From positions 1,984,001 to 2,048,000 of the forward strand of contig NC_012522.1 of NCBI RefSeq assembly GCF_000010805.1: a stretch of DNA of 64,000 nucleotides, written 5' to 3'. Origin of the DNA: Rhodococcus opacus B4 (lineage in GTDB: Bacteria; Actinomycetota; Actinomycetes; Mycobacteriales; Mycobacteriaceae). Position 1 is the first letter of the stretch; every line of letters begins with the position of its first letter. Of the stretch, positions 1-7,988 are shown one piece after another. The notes below the pieces were generated by a model. The model searched no databases. It saw only the letters and a list, made by a program, of their open reading frames with translations, and was not told the DNA's origin. Made by a program: the position numbers and the translations under genes.

Positions 1-75
1 ATTGCACAGGGGGTGCTGTCCGGGACTGGCCGAACGGCCACTGCCCCGGCTCCGTCACCCGCCGATCATGGAGTC

Positions 76-1332
76 ATGAGCACAGTGCAGCGCCCTGACC
101 ATGTCGCGATCGTCGGAGCAGGCGTCGTCGGATTGTCCACGGCGTGGTTCCTCCAGGAGCGCGGCGTGCGCGTCACCGTCGTCGACCGTACGGGTGTCGC
201 GGCGGATGCGTCCTGGGGCAATGCGGGCTGGCTCGCACCGGCATTGACGCTGCCGCTGCCCGAACCGGCCGTGCTGCGGTACGGCCTGCGCGCGATGCTG
301 AATCCGTCCTCGCCGGTCTATGTTCCGTTCACGACCGATCTGCGGCTGGTGCGTTTCCTCGCCGGCTTCGCCCGGCACTGCACCCCGTCCCGGTGGGCGG
401 CGGCGATGAAGGTGTACGCCGAGGTCAACCGGATCTCCCTGGGCGCCTACGACGAACTCGCGGACGGCGGCGTGCGGGAGCACACCCATCTGGCCGACCC
501 GTTCCTCACCGCGTTCAAGTCGGACGAGGACCGTGAGGCGCTCGTCGACGAGTTCCGGCACGTCGAGGCCGCGGGCGGCGAGGTTGAGTACGACCGCGTC
601 GACCGGGACGAGATCCACTCTCTCGAACCGAGTCTCGGCGACGGCGTGCACTGCGGTCTGCGGTTGCGCAACCAGCGCTTCATCGACCCGCCGCGCTTCG
701 TCCATTCGCTCGCCGACGCGGTCCGGGCCCGGGGCGGCGAGATCAGGTCCGGCTTCGACGTCGCGGCGGTGCAGGATCTGGGACGGTCGGGCGTCCGGCT
801 GGTCACGGCGTCCGGCGGCACGGTGACCGCCGATTCCGTCGTCCTCGCCGGCGGTGCACACCTCAATACTCTCGCCCGCCCGTTCGGTGTCCGCGCCCTC
901 GTGCAGGCGGGCCGCGGATACAGCTTCAGCGTCCAGCCCGATCAGATGCCGAAGAACCCGATCTACTTCCCCACCCAGCGCGTGGCGTGCACTCCGCTGC
1001 ACGACCGGTTCCGCGTCGCCGGAATGATGGAATTCCGCAGTCCCGATGCACCTCTCGACCCGCGCCGCGTACAGGCGATCATCGCGGCCGCGACGCCGAT
1101 GTTCACCGGCATCGACTGGGAAGCGCGTCGAGAGGAGTGGGTCGGATCCCGGCCGTGCACCACCGACGGACTTCCGCTCGTCGGCGCCACCCGCTCCCCC
1201 CGTGTGCACGTGGCGGGCGGCCACGGAATGTGGGGCATCGCGCTGGGGCCGCTCACCGGACGCATGATGGCCGACTCCATGACCGGCGGCGACGTGCCGT
1301 CCGTCATGCGGCATTTCGACCCGCTGCGCTGA
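76..1332 (+). CDS. FAD-dependent D-amino-acid dehydrogenase/oxidase family protein (DadA-like)
   Basis: A 418-residue flavoprotein of the DAO superfamily, expected to oxidise an amine or D-amino acid. The Rossmann FAD-binding motif IVGAGVVGLSTAW lies near residues 12-24, followed by ASWGNAGWLAP, the position of the ASxANAG-type signature of DadA proteins. A C-terminal segment (RPCTTDGLPLVGATRSP, then GGHGMWGIALGP) fits the second FAD-contacting part of the fold. I chose the ATG at 76 because the FAD motif normally begins 5-15 residues from the N-terminus; an in-frame GTG at 13 would add a 21-residue low-complexity extension. The substrate cannot be read from sequence. The downstream gene is convergent, 7 bp away. 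Confidence 0.8.
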   Translation: MSTVQRPDHVAIVGAGVVGLSTAWFLQERGVRVTVVDRTGVAADASWGNAGWLAPALTLPLPEPAVLRYGLRAMLNPSSPVYVPFTTDLRLVRFLAGFARHCTPSRWAAAMKVYAEVNRISLGAYDELADGGVREHTHLADPFLTAFKSDEDREALVDEFRHVEAAGGEVEYDRVDRDEIHSLEPSLGDGVHCGLRLRNQRFIDPPRFVHSLADAVRARGGEIRSGFDVAAVQDLGRSGVRLVTASGGTVTADSVVLAGGAHLNTLARPFGVRALVQAGRGYSFSVQPDQMPKNPIYFPTQRVACTPLHDRFRVAGMMEFRSPDAPLDPRRVQAIIAAATPMFTGIDWEARREEWVGSRPCTTDGLPLVGATRSPRVHVAGGHGMWGIALGPLTGRMMADSMTGGDVPSVMRHFDPLR

Positions 1333-1339
1333 GCGCGGC

Positions 1340-2203
1340 TCAGGACCGGGCCGCCCAGAAGCGGCGCAGTTCGACCACCAGTTCGCGCGAACGCTCGTCG
1401 GGGAAGAACAGCTTGCCGCCCCGGATCTCCACGACTTCCCGCGCTCCCGGAACGAGATCGCGGAGCCGGTAGGCCCAGGTGGTCCGGAAGAACATGTCCC
1501 CGGTCCCCCACACGAGGAGCGTGGGCACCTCGAGCGCCGCGAGGTCCGGCTCGACCGCGAGCAGGTCGCGCGGATGCAGGGAGGCGATCCAGCGCTGGAA
1601 GAGCAACGCGCGGTCGCGGGTGCCGAGCAGCGGCTCGACGTACGCCGCCACGACCTCGTCCGGCAGGGCATGCACGTTCTGATACCCCATGCCGTACAAC
1701 AATGTACGAGCTCTCGTCACCTTCCTCGTCAACGGCGGCAGGATGCGGGCGAGCAGTCCCGCCCGGGCCAGCAACACGGTCGGCAGGAACGCCTTCGGCG
1801 GTACGTTGTCGTGGGTTTCGCAGTTCGTCAGCGTCAGCGTCGACAACCGGTCCGGGTGTCGGGCGGCATAGATCTGCGCGACCGCGCCGCCGGTGTCGTT
1901 GGCGACCACGTCGACCGTCTCCAAACCCAGCGCGTCGCAGGTGGCCGCGACGACGTCGGCCAGCGCGCCCAGCGTGAAGTCCTGATCGGGCGCGGCGGGG
2001 GTGTGACCGTGGAGCGGGAGGTCCAGGGCGATGCACCGTCGTTCGTTCTCGAGTTGACGGATCACGTTGCGCCAGAGGTAGCCGGACGTGCCGACGCCGT
2101 GAATGAAGAACGCCACGCGGCCGGCGCCGGAATCGAGGTAGCTGACCGGCCCACGGTCGGTGTCGACGGTCTTCCGGCGCGTGTCGAACTCCGCGAGAGT
2201 CAT
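1340..2203 (-). CDS. Alpha/beta hydrolase, haloalkane dehalogenase/epoxide hydrolase-like, catalytic His apparently lost
   Basis: A 287-residue alpha/beta-hydrolase. The oxyanion motif HGVGTSGYLW is near residues 37-46, and the nucleophile elbow reads VANDTGGAVAQ. The nucleophile is therefore Asp, as in haloalkane dehalogenases and epoxide hydrolases, rather than Ser. A candidate acid lies in LLVWGTGDMFF. Where the family has GGH near the C-terminus this protein has EIRGGKLFFPDE, so the catalytic His looks replaced by Lys. The ATG at 2203 is preceded by AGGAG nine bases upstream; in-frame ATGs at 2212 and 2221 are alternatives. It starts 46 bp after the end of the ammonia-lyase gene on the same strand, so the two are probably cotranscribed. 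Confidence 0.75.
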   Translation of the reverse strand: MTLAEFDTRRKTVDTDRGPVSYLDSGAGRVAFFIHGVGTSGYLWRNVIRQLENERRCIALDLPLHGHTPAAPDQDFTLGALADVVAATCDALGLETVDVVANDTGGAVAQIYAARHPDRLSTLTLTNCETHDNVPPKAFLPTVLLARAGLLARILPPLTRKVTRARTLLYGMGYQNVHALPDEVVAAYVEPLLGTRDRALLFQRWIASLHPRDLLAVEPDLAALEVPTLLVWGTGDMFFRTTWAYRLRDLVPGAREVVEIRGGKLFFPDERSRELVVELRRFWAARS

Positions 2204-2249
2204 GCGGACCATCTCCTGCATTCCACGGTAGTTCTCGAGACTCGAGCCA

Positions 2250-3806
2250 TCAACGGACGCAGTCCAGCCGCCCCACCACCGCCTCCGCGCTCGCGACCAG
2301 CGCACCGGAGGCGGCGAGGGCGACTGCGGCCTCGATCTCCGGAGCGAGGTGACGGTCGGTTCCCGGTCCGGCGACGTGCTCGCGGATCGTGTCGCGCACC
2401 GCCCCCGTCGCCGGCGAGGGTGCGAGCGGGGCCCGCAAGTCGAGCGCGCGGGCGGCCGTCAGCGCCTCGATCGCGAGGACCCGGGTGAGCCCGTCGATCG
2501 CCCGGCGCAGCTTCCGGGCTGCGGACCACCCCATCGACACGTGGTCCTCCTGCATCGCCGACGACGGAATCGAATCGACGCTCGCCGGCGCCGCGAGCCG
2601 CTTCAGTTCGGACACGATCGCGGCCTGCGTGTACTGCGCGATCATGTGGCCGCTGTCGACACCCGGGTCGTCGGCCAGGAACGGCGGCAGCCCGTGATTG
2701 CGGGCGACGTCGAGGAACCGGTCGGTGCGACGCTCACTCATGCTCGCGACGTCCGCGACGACGATGGCCAGGAAGTCCAGGACGTACCCGACCGGCGCCC
2801 CGTGGAAGTTGCCGTTCGACTCCACCCGGCCGTCGAGGGTCACCACCGGATTGTCGATCGCGCTCGCCAGTTCCCACGACGCCACCTGCTCCGCGTGCGC
2901 GAGCGTGTCCCGCGCGGCGCCCGCGACCTGCGGCGCGCACCGCAGCGAGTAGGCGTCCTGTACCACGGTGCAACTCGGGTTGGCGTGGCTCTGCACGATC
3001 TCGGAGCCGGCGAGCAACCGGGCCATGTTCGCGGCGGCGCAGGCCTGGCCGGGGTGCGGCCTGAGCGCCTGCAGGTCCGGGGCGAAGACTTTGTCGGTGC
3101 CGAGCAGTCCCTCCACGCTCATTGCGGCCGTGACGTCGGCCAGCCGCAGGAGCGCGTGCAGGTCCTCGCACGCCAGCAGCAGCATGCCGAGCATGCCGTC
3201 GGTGCCGTTGATGAGGGCGAGCCCCTCCTTCTCCTCCAGCACGACCGGTGCGATCCCGGCGACGGACAGCGCTGTCGCGGCCGGCACGAGTTCGCCGTCC
3301 GAATCCCGCACCGTGCCCTCGCCGATCACCGCGAGCGCGACGTGCGCGAGCGGCGCCAGATCGCCGGAGCACCCGAGACTGCCGTATTCGTGCACCACGG
3401 GAGTAATCCCCGCCGACAGCAGCGAGGCGTAGACCTGCGCGACTTCCGGCCGGGCCCCGGTCCTGCCGGTCGCGAGGGTCGACAGCCGCAGCAGCATCAG
3501 AGCGCGCACGACCTCGCGTTCCACCTCGGGCCCGTTTCCGGCGGCATGCGAGCGGACGAGACTGCGCTGCAACTGCGTGCGCAGGGCGAAAGGAATGTGC
3601 CGGGTGGCGAGCGCCCCGAAACCCGTCGAGATCCCGTACACGGGTTTCGGGTCCTCGGCCAGCGCCTCGATGCGCTTGCGGGTTTCGGCCATCGCCGACA
3701 CCGCGTCCCGCGAGATCCGCACCGGCGCGCCGAGGCGCGCCACCCGGACCACTTCCTCGGCGGAGACCGCACCGGTTCCGACCACGACGCACTCTTCGGC
3801 TCCCAC
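2250..3806 (-). CDS. hutH: Histidine ammonia-lyase (HAL/PAL family)
   Basis: A 518-residue aromatic amino-acid lyase, the usual HAL length. It should deaminate L-histidine to trans-urocanate using an MIO cofactor formed autocatalytically from an Ala-Ser-Gly-type triad. The motif reads YGSLGCSGDLAPLAH around residue 145. Cys replaces the usual Ala of the triad, which I recall as common in actinobacterial HALs. YGISTGFGALA near the N-terminus and NGTDGMLG are other family blocks. No hutU, hutI or hutG gene lies in this window, so the gene is separated from any histidine-utilisation operon, and another aromatic substrate cannot be excluded. The start is GTG at 3806 without a clear ribosome-binding site. 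The alpha/beta hydrolase follows on the same strand. Confidence 0.85.
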   Translation of the reverse strand: MGAEECVVVGTGAVSAEEVVRVARLGAPVRISRDAVSAMAETRKRIEALAEDPKPVYGISTGFGALATRHIPFALRTQLQRSLVRSHAAGNGPEVEREVVRALMLLRLSTLATGRTGARPEVAQVYASLLSAGITPVVHEYGSLGCSGDLAPLAHVALAVIGEGTVRDSDGELVPAATALSVAGIAPVVLEEKEGLALINGTDGMLGMLLLACEDLHALLRLADVTAAMSVEGLLGTDKVFAPDLQALRPHPGQACAAANMARLLAGSEIVQSHANPSCTVVQDAYSLRCAPQVAGAARDTLAHAEQVASWELASAIDNPVVTLDGRVESNGNFHGAPVGYVLDFLAIVVADVASMSERRTDRFLDVARNHGLPPFLADDPGVDSGHMIAQYTQAAIVSELKRLAAPASVDSIPSSAMQEDHVSMGWSAARKLRRAIDGLTRVLAIEALTAARALDLRAPLAPSPATGAVRDTIREHVAGPGTDRHLAPEIEAAVALAASGALVASAEAVVGRLDCVR

Positions 3807-4281
3807 AACCCCAGTCTCCCCCGCGTCCTGGCGGAGAGTGGCGGGATTGCGGGAGCCACGACGCGTCTACAACCGGCCGCGGAGAGCTTCCTCGATTTCG
3901 CGTGGCGTCATCAGACGTTCGAGTTTTTCACTCGGCCACGAGGACGGACGTCCTTGCAATCGGGCTGATTCGAGTAGAGGGAGAGGGCTGCGGTCCCACC
4001 GCAGGATCGAATGAACATTCACTACCGATCACTTCCGAACACCGACTCGACAACTTTCCAATTTGCGCCATTGCATCGGCGACAGTTCGTCGCACTATTG
4101 ACTCATCGCCCATCGTGCCCGTTTGGTTACACGGTTTCGATGAGGCGCGCGGAAGTGCTGGAAAACTGCGGTCCGGGCCGGGTTTCAGTGACCTACCGCA
4201 CACTCCTCTGGCCACAGGGCCTACCATGACGCGAAAGTAATTGTTACCGTACGTACCACCTTCCCTGACTGGAGACAGCCG
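3807..4281. other. Intergenic region between divergent hutH and SRPBCC genes, no gene seen
   Basis: About 475 bp. Short open frames here (for example 3902-4240 on the plus strand) have no recognisable motif, no convincing ribosome-binding site and no codon bias like their neighbours. The region must hold the divergent promoters of the lyase and SRPBCC genes. It is locally less GC-rich than its surroundings between about 4010 and 4140. I found no strong inverted repeat beyond short CGTACG-type palindromes near 4249. Confidence 0.5.
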
Positions 4282-4737
4282 ATGGCAACCACCCTCGAAG
4301 CAAGCATCGACATCGACGCGACACCGCAAGACGTGTGGGCTGTCGTCTCGGATCTGAAGCGGATGGGCGAATGGAGCCCCCAGTGCCGCAAGATGCGCGT
4401 CCTCGGCGGCGTCGTCGAGGAGGGCACGAAAACCGTCAACATCAACCGCAAGGGCCTGCTCGTGTGGCCGACCACGTCGAAGGTCGTGAAGTTCCAGCCC
4501 AACAAGGCCATCGCCTTCCGGATCCTCGAGAACCGCACGATCTGGTCGTACGAACTCGAGCCGACCTCAGGCGGAACAAAGGTCATCGAGCGCCGCGAAG
4601 CCCCGACCGGCACGTCCAAGGTGTCGCAGTTCCTCGTCAAGACCGTCCTCGGCGGCAACGAGGACTTCGAGGTCGACCTCGTGAACGGCATGAACACCAC
4701 CCTCGCCCGGATCAAGTCGGCAGCCGAGCGCAAGTAA
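4282..4737 (+). CDS. SRPBCC (START/polyketide-cyclase-like) ligand-binding protein
   Basis: A 151-residue protein of the Polyketide_cyc2/SRPBCC fold. It opens with ATTLEASIDIDATPQDVWAV and DLKRMGEWSPQC, the classic first strand-helix of this family, and ends with a long helix (NGMNTTLARIKSAAERK) that caps the hydrophobic cavity. Such proteins bind lipids or aromatic ligands; the ligand is not predictable here. A good GGAG ribosome-binding site sits eight bases before the ATG. The gene appears monocistronic, with a small GC hairpin just after the stop (4748-4764). Confidence 0.8.
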   Translation: MATTLEASIDIDATPQDVWAVVSDLKRMGEWSPQCRKMRVLGGVVEEGTKTVNINRKGLLVWPTTSKVVKFQPNKAIAFRILENRTIWSYELEPTSGGTKVIERREAPTGTSKVSQFLVKTVLGGNEDFEVDLVNGMNTTLARIKSAAERK

Positions 4738-4747
4738 CCGGGTTGAC

Positions 4748-4764
4748 CCTCGACCTCGTCGAGG
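4748..4764 (+). terminator. Small GC hairpin after the SRPBCC gene
   Basis: A 7-bp perfect stem (CCTCGAC / GTCGAGG) with a 3-base loop starts 10 bp after the stop codon. There is no U-tract, as is usual in actinobacteria. It could attenuate read-through into the TPR-like gene at 4781, but the stem is short and the call is tentative. Confidence 0.35.
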
Positions 4765-4780
4765 CCTCAGCGTGGTCCGC

Positions 4781-5290
4781 ATGGACACACCGGACGCCGT
4801 CATGGCGAGGATCGCGCAGGGGCAGGGACGGGCAGTAGCGGGTGATCGGGAGGGCGCCCGGCACATCTTCGAGGAGGTGTGGCACGCCCTCCAGGGGTCC
4901 GGCGACACCGCGCCGGACCCGTTGCACGTCGTCACGCTGGCCCACTACATGGCGGACGTCCAGACAGACCCCGCCGAGGAGTTGCGCTGGGATCTGCGGG
5001 CCCTGCGCGCCGCCGACTCGCTGACCGACGACCGCGCCCGCGCGCATCACCCGTCGCTGTCGGTCGCGGGTTTCTACCCGTCGCTGCACCTCAATGCGGC
5101 GGCCGCTCATCACGCCCTCGGACAGTCGGCCGAGGCACGCCACCATCTCGATCGGGCGGCGGAGAACTGCGGGTCACTCGCCGAGGACGGATATGGGCGG
5201 ATGATCCGCGGGGCCATCACCCGGCTCCGTGACGAACTGGACGCGACTGGCCGAAGTGGACGCGACTGTCGGACCGCCGGGGCAGAGTGA
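4781..5290 (+). CDS. TPR-like hypothetical protein coupled to the MerR/beta-clamp gene
   Basis: A 169-residue, Ala/Asp-rich, mainly helical protein without signal peptide or membrane segment. Helical pairs such as ARHIFEEVWHALQGSG and LNAAAAHHALGQSAEARHHL look like tetratricopeptide repeats, suggesting a protein-binding scaffold. I take the ATG at 4781 as the start; a GTG nine bases upstream is in frame. The stop codon overlaps the GTG start of the next gene (GTGA at 5287-5290), so the two are translationally coupled and probably act together. I do not recognise a specific function. Confidence 0.65.
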   Translation: MDTPDAVMARIAQGQGRAVAGDREGARHIFEEVWHALQGSGDTAPDPLHVVTLAHYMADVQTDPAEELRWDLRALRAADSLTDDRARAHHPSLSVAGFYPSLHLNAAAAHHALGQSAEARHHLDRAAENCGSLAEDGYGRMIRGAITRLRDELDATGRSGRDCRTAGAE

Positions 5291-6324
5291 ACGCCGTGCT
5301 GAGCATCGGTGAACTCGCCCGCGCGTCCGGTCTGTCGGTCAGCGCGCTGCGGTTCTACGACAAGGCCGGAGTGCTGATCCCGCACGCGGTCGACCCGCGC
5401 ACGGGGTACCGCTGGTACACCGACCGGCAGGTGGACGCCGCCGTCCTCGTCGCCGCGATGCGCCGGGTGGGGATGCCGGTGAAGGAGATGGCGGCCGTGC
5501 TGGGCGGCACCGACGCCCATGGACTTCTCGACCGGCATCTCCACCGGCTCGAGCAGGGGCTGGACGACGCCCGCCGCGAACTGACGAGAATTCGCCGACT
5601 GCTCGACGTCCGCGCGGACCGCGCGTCGAGGGTCGTCCTCCGCACCGCCGACCTCCTCGCCGCGGTGAGCGCCGTGCGGTTCGCCGCCGACGCCGACTCG
5701 GACTTCCCGGTGCTGCGCGGCTGCCTCTTCGAGACGGACCACGACGTGCTGCGGCTCGTCACCACCGACCGCTACCGGCTGGCGGTCGGAACGGCGGCCG
5801 TGCTCGAACCGCCGGACCGACCGATCTCCGCCGTCGTCCCGTGCACGTTCCTCGACGACGCTGCCGGGTTGCTGCGGCGCCACCGGACGGTGACCGTCTG
5901 CGTGGGCGCCGACTCCGTCACCCTCCGCTGCGACACCGAACAGCTCACCACCGGCCTCGTCCACGGCGCCTTCCCCGACCATCGCGCCCTGTCGCCCCGC
6001 GACCCGGGAATCGAACACACCTTCTCCTCGGCGGCCTTGCGGGCACTCCTCACCGACGCGGGCGACCGGGTGGATCTGGGGGTTCTGGAGTCGGGCGAGA
6101 TCGTCGTCGGCCATCCGGGCACCGAACAGCCGGTCCGCTTCCACGTGCAGGTGAATGCCGGTTTTCTCCTCGAAGCCGTCGACGCGCTGCCGGGCGAGCA
6201 GTTGACGTTCCGGGTCGGTGGACCCATCACGCCCCTCGCCGTCCGGCCACGATCCGTTCACACATCCGACCCCGCGAGTGCGTACTCTCTCCTGATGCCG
6301 TTGCAGCCGGAAGCGCTCACGTAA
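5287..6324 (+). CDS. MerR-family regulator fused to a DNA polymerase III beta-clamp-like domain
   Basis: A 345-residue protein. Residues 1-70 are a MerR winged helix-turn-helix (LSIGELARASGLSVSALRFY, then GYRWYTDRQ), followed by a coiled linker (HLHRLEQGLDDARRELTRIR). Residues about 120-345 resemble the sliding clamp DnaN: LRLVTTDRYRLAVG matches the clamp block with conserved TDRYRL, and FHVQVNAGFLLEAVDALPG matches the third-domain start VNPxYLLDAL. A true clamp has three domains (about 370 residues); here there is room for about two. MerR N-termini usually pair with small-ligand or metal domains, so the clamp part is unusual, although I recall similar actinobacterial fusions being annotated. 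The GTG start overlaps the upstream stop. Targets are unknown. Confidence 0.75.
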   Translation: MNAVLSIGELARASGLSVSALRFYDKAGVLIPHAVDPRTGYRWYTDRQVDAAVLVAAMRRVGMPVKEMAAVLGGTDAHGLLDRHLHRLEQGLDDARRELTRIRRLLDVRADRASRVVLRTADLLAAVSAVRFAADADSDFPVLRGCLFETDHDVLRLVTTDRYRLAVGTAAVLEPPDRPISAVVPCTFLDDAAGLLRRHRTVTVCVGADSVTLRCDTEQLTTGLVHGAFPDHRALSPRDPGIEHTFSSAALRALLTDAGDRVDLGVLESGEIVVGHPGTEQPVRFHVQVNAGFLLEAVDALPGEQLTFRVGGPITPLAVRPRSVHTSDPASAYSLLMPLQPEALT

Positions 6325-6387
6325 TCTGTGGGTGCGGCGCGATGGCGCGCAGGCAGCACGTCCGTCCGAACACAGTTAGAGGAGCCC

Positions 6388-7101
6388 GTGGCACGCAAGC
6401 CCACACCCCCCGGAACCCCGCAACCCACGAGCGTCGGTCACATCGTCGACCTCGTCCGCGGAGCAGTTCCGCCCCTGCATCCGGCCGGGCTGCCCTTCGT
6501 CCTCGCACCACTCGGCGTGGCCGTCCTCGGCCGCAACCGCAAGTGGGTCCGCCGCGGGGCACTGACCTCCGCCGCTGCCTGCGCCGCATTCTTCCGGCAT
6601 CCCCACCGCGTACCGCCGAACCGCGTCGGCGTCGCAGTCGCGCCCGCCGACGGTGAGGTCGCGCTCGTCGACTCCGCGGTCCCGCCGTCCGAACTCGACA
6701 TGGGAACCGAACCGCTCCCCCGGGTCAGCATCTTCCTGTCCGTGCTGGACGTGCACGTCCAGCGCAGCCCCGTCGGCGGTGAGGTGACGAAGGTCGTCCA
6801 CCGGTCGGGGCAGTTCCTGTCCGCCGACCTCGCCGACGCCAGCGAGGTCAACGAACGCAACAGCATGCTGCTGCACACGGCGGAGGGTCACGACGTCGCG
6901 GTCATCCAGATCGCCGGACTGCTCGCCCGCCGGATCGTCTGCGACGCCAAGGTCGGCGACACCCTCCCGATCGGTGACACGTACGGCCTGATCCGGTTCG
7001 GCTCCCGCGTCGACACGTACTTCCCGGCGGGCACCACGTTGCTCGCCGAGCGGGGACAGCGGACGATCGGCGCCGAGACCGTCATCGCTCAACTGCCGTG
7101 A
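6388..7101 (+). CDS. psd: Phosphatidylserine decarboxylase
   Basis: Converts phosphatidylserine to phosphatidylethanolamine at the membrane. The 237-residue proenzyme carries the self-cleavage site in [14 protein letters not shown]. Cleavage between Gly and Ser near residue 206 would give the pyruvoyl group. Other family blocks are [17 protein letters not shown] and [20 protein letters not shown]. The GTG at 6388 gives the N-terminus expected from actinobacterial homologues (ARKPTPPG...). A GAGGAG sits very close to it, and an upstream in-frame start would add 20 atypical residues. The stop overlaps the GTG of pssA by four bases (GTGA), so the consecutive steps of the pathway are translationally coupled. 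Confidence 0.93.
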   Translation: MARKPTPPGTPQPTSVGHIVDLVRGAVPPLHPAGLPFVLAPLGVAVLGRNRKWVRRGALTSAAACAAFFRHPHRVPPNRVGVAVAPADGEVALVDSAVPPSELDMGTEPLPRVSIFLSVLDVHVQRSPVGGEVTKVVHRSGQFLSADLADASEVNERNSMLLHTAEGHDVAVIQIAGLLARRIVCDAKVGDTLPIGDTYGLIRFGSRVDTYFPAGTTLLAERGQRTIGAETVIAQLP

Positions 7102-7961
7102 TCGCCAACGCGAAGCAACAGCGGAGGGGACGACCCCAGCAGGCGGTGCGGATCCTGCCGAGTGTCGTCACGATCCTCGCGCTGTGCGCGGGACTGTCCG
7201 CCGTCAAGTTCGCGCTGGACGGCGATCTGGGGACGGCGCTGGCCATGATCGGCGCCGCCGCGGTCCTCGATTCGCTCGACGGGCGGATCGCGCGACTGCT
7301 CGACGCCACCAGCAAGATGGGCGCGGAACTGGACTCGCTCGCCGATTCCATCTCGTTCGGTGTCGCACCGGCCCTCGTCCTCTACGTCACACTGCTGGAC
7401 GGGCAGAGTTTCGGCTGGATCATCGCCCTGATCTACGCGGTGAGCATCGTGCTGCGGCTGGCACGGTTCAACACGCTCCTCGACGAGGACGACGCGCCGG
7501 GCTACACCAACGAGTACTTCACCGGGGTGCCTGCGCCGGCGGGTGCGCTGATCGCACTGACCCCGCTGGCCGCCGCCGCGCAGTGGGGTGACGGCTGGTG
7601 GTCGTCGTATCCCGTCGTCGTGGCGTGGACCGTGATCTCCGCGGCGCTGATCGTCAGCCGGATTCCCACACTGGCGCTGAAGACGGTGTCCGTGCCCCCG
7701 CGGATGGCGGCCGGTCTACTCGTCCTCGTGGCGCTCGCGGCGGCGGCCCTGGTCACCTACCCGTACATCCTGCTGATCGCGCTCGTGGCCGTGTACCTCG
7801 TGCACATTCCGTTCGCGGTCCATTCCAAGCGGTGGGTGGCCGCACGCCCCGAGACCTGGGACATCAAGCCGTCCGAGCGGCGGGCCATCCGGCGTCAGCC
7901 CGACGCCCGCGGCAGGCGATCCGCGGCACGGCTCGGACTGCGTCGTCCCCGGGCCCGGTAG
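7098..7961 (+). CDS. pssA: CDP-diacylglycerol--serine O-phosphatidyltransferase
   Basis: A 287-residue integral membrane enzyme making phosphatidylserine from CDP-diacylglycerol and L-serine, the substrate of the adjacent psd product. The CDP-alcohol phosphotransferase signature D-G-x2-A-R-x8-G-x3-D-x3-D is complete: [15 protein letters not shown] followed by AELDSLAD, around residues 58-83. About seven hydrophobic helices follow (for example [16 protein letters not shown] and [15 protein letters not shown]). The C-terminus is basic and cytosolic ([20 protein letters not shown]). Its GTG start overlaps the psd stop. The AAA ATPase gene follows after 27 bp but has its own promoter candidate. 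Confidence 0.93.
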   Translation: MIANAKQQRRGRPQQAVRILPSVVTILALCAGLSAVKFALDGDLGTALAMIGAAAVLDSLDGRIARLLDATSKMGAELDSLADSISFGVAPALVLYVTLLDGQSFGWIIALIYAVSIVLRLARFNTLLDEDDAPGYTNEYFTGVPAPAGALIALTPLAAAAQWGDGWWSSYPVVVAWTVISAALIVSRIPTLALKTVSVPPRMAAGLLVLVALAAAALVTYPYILLIALVAVYLVHIPFAVHSKRWVAARPETWDIKPSERRAIRRQPDARGRRSAARLGLRRPRAR

Positions 7962-7975
7962 TTCGCTCCCGCACG

Positions 7976-7981
7976 TAGGCT
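7976..7981 (+). promoter_or_regulatory. -10 element TAGGCT, leaderless start of the AAA ATPase gene
   Basis: TAGGCT fits the actinobacterial TANNNT -10 consensus and ends exactly seven bases before the GTG at 7989. Transcription would then begin at the start codon itself, giving a leaderless mRNA. There is no ribosome-binding site, which supports this reading. The -35 region is not obvious. Confidence 0.55.
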
Positions 7982-7988
7982 CGACGGC

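Noticed and set aside
3367..3380. Cys in place of Ala in the MIO triad of the ammonia-lyase as a novel active site
   Set aside because: The CSG variant is, as far as I recall, usual in actinobacterial HutH proteins, so it is not novel.
3902..4240. Possible small gene between hutH and the SRPBCC gene
   Set aside because: No ribosome-binding site, no motif, and codon use unlike the neighbours.
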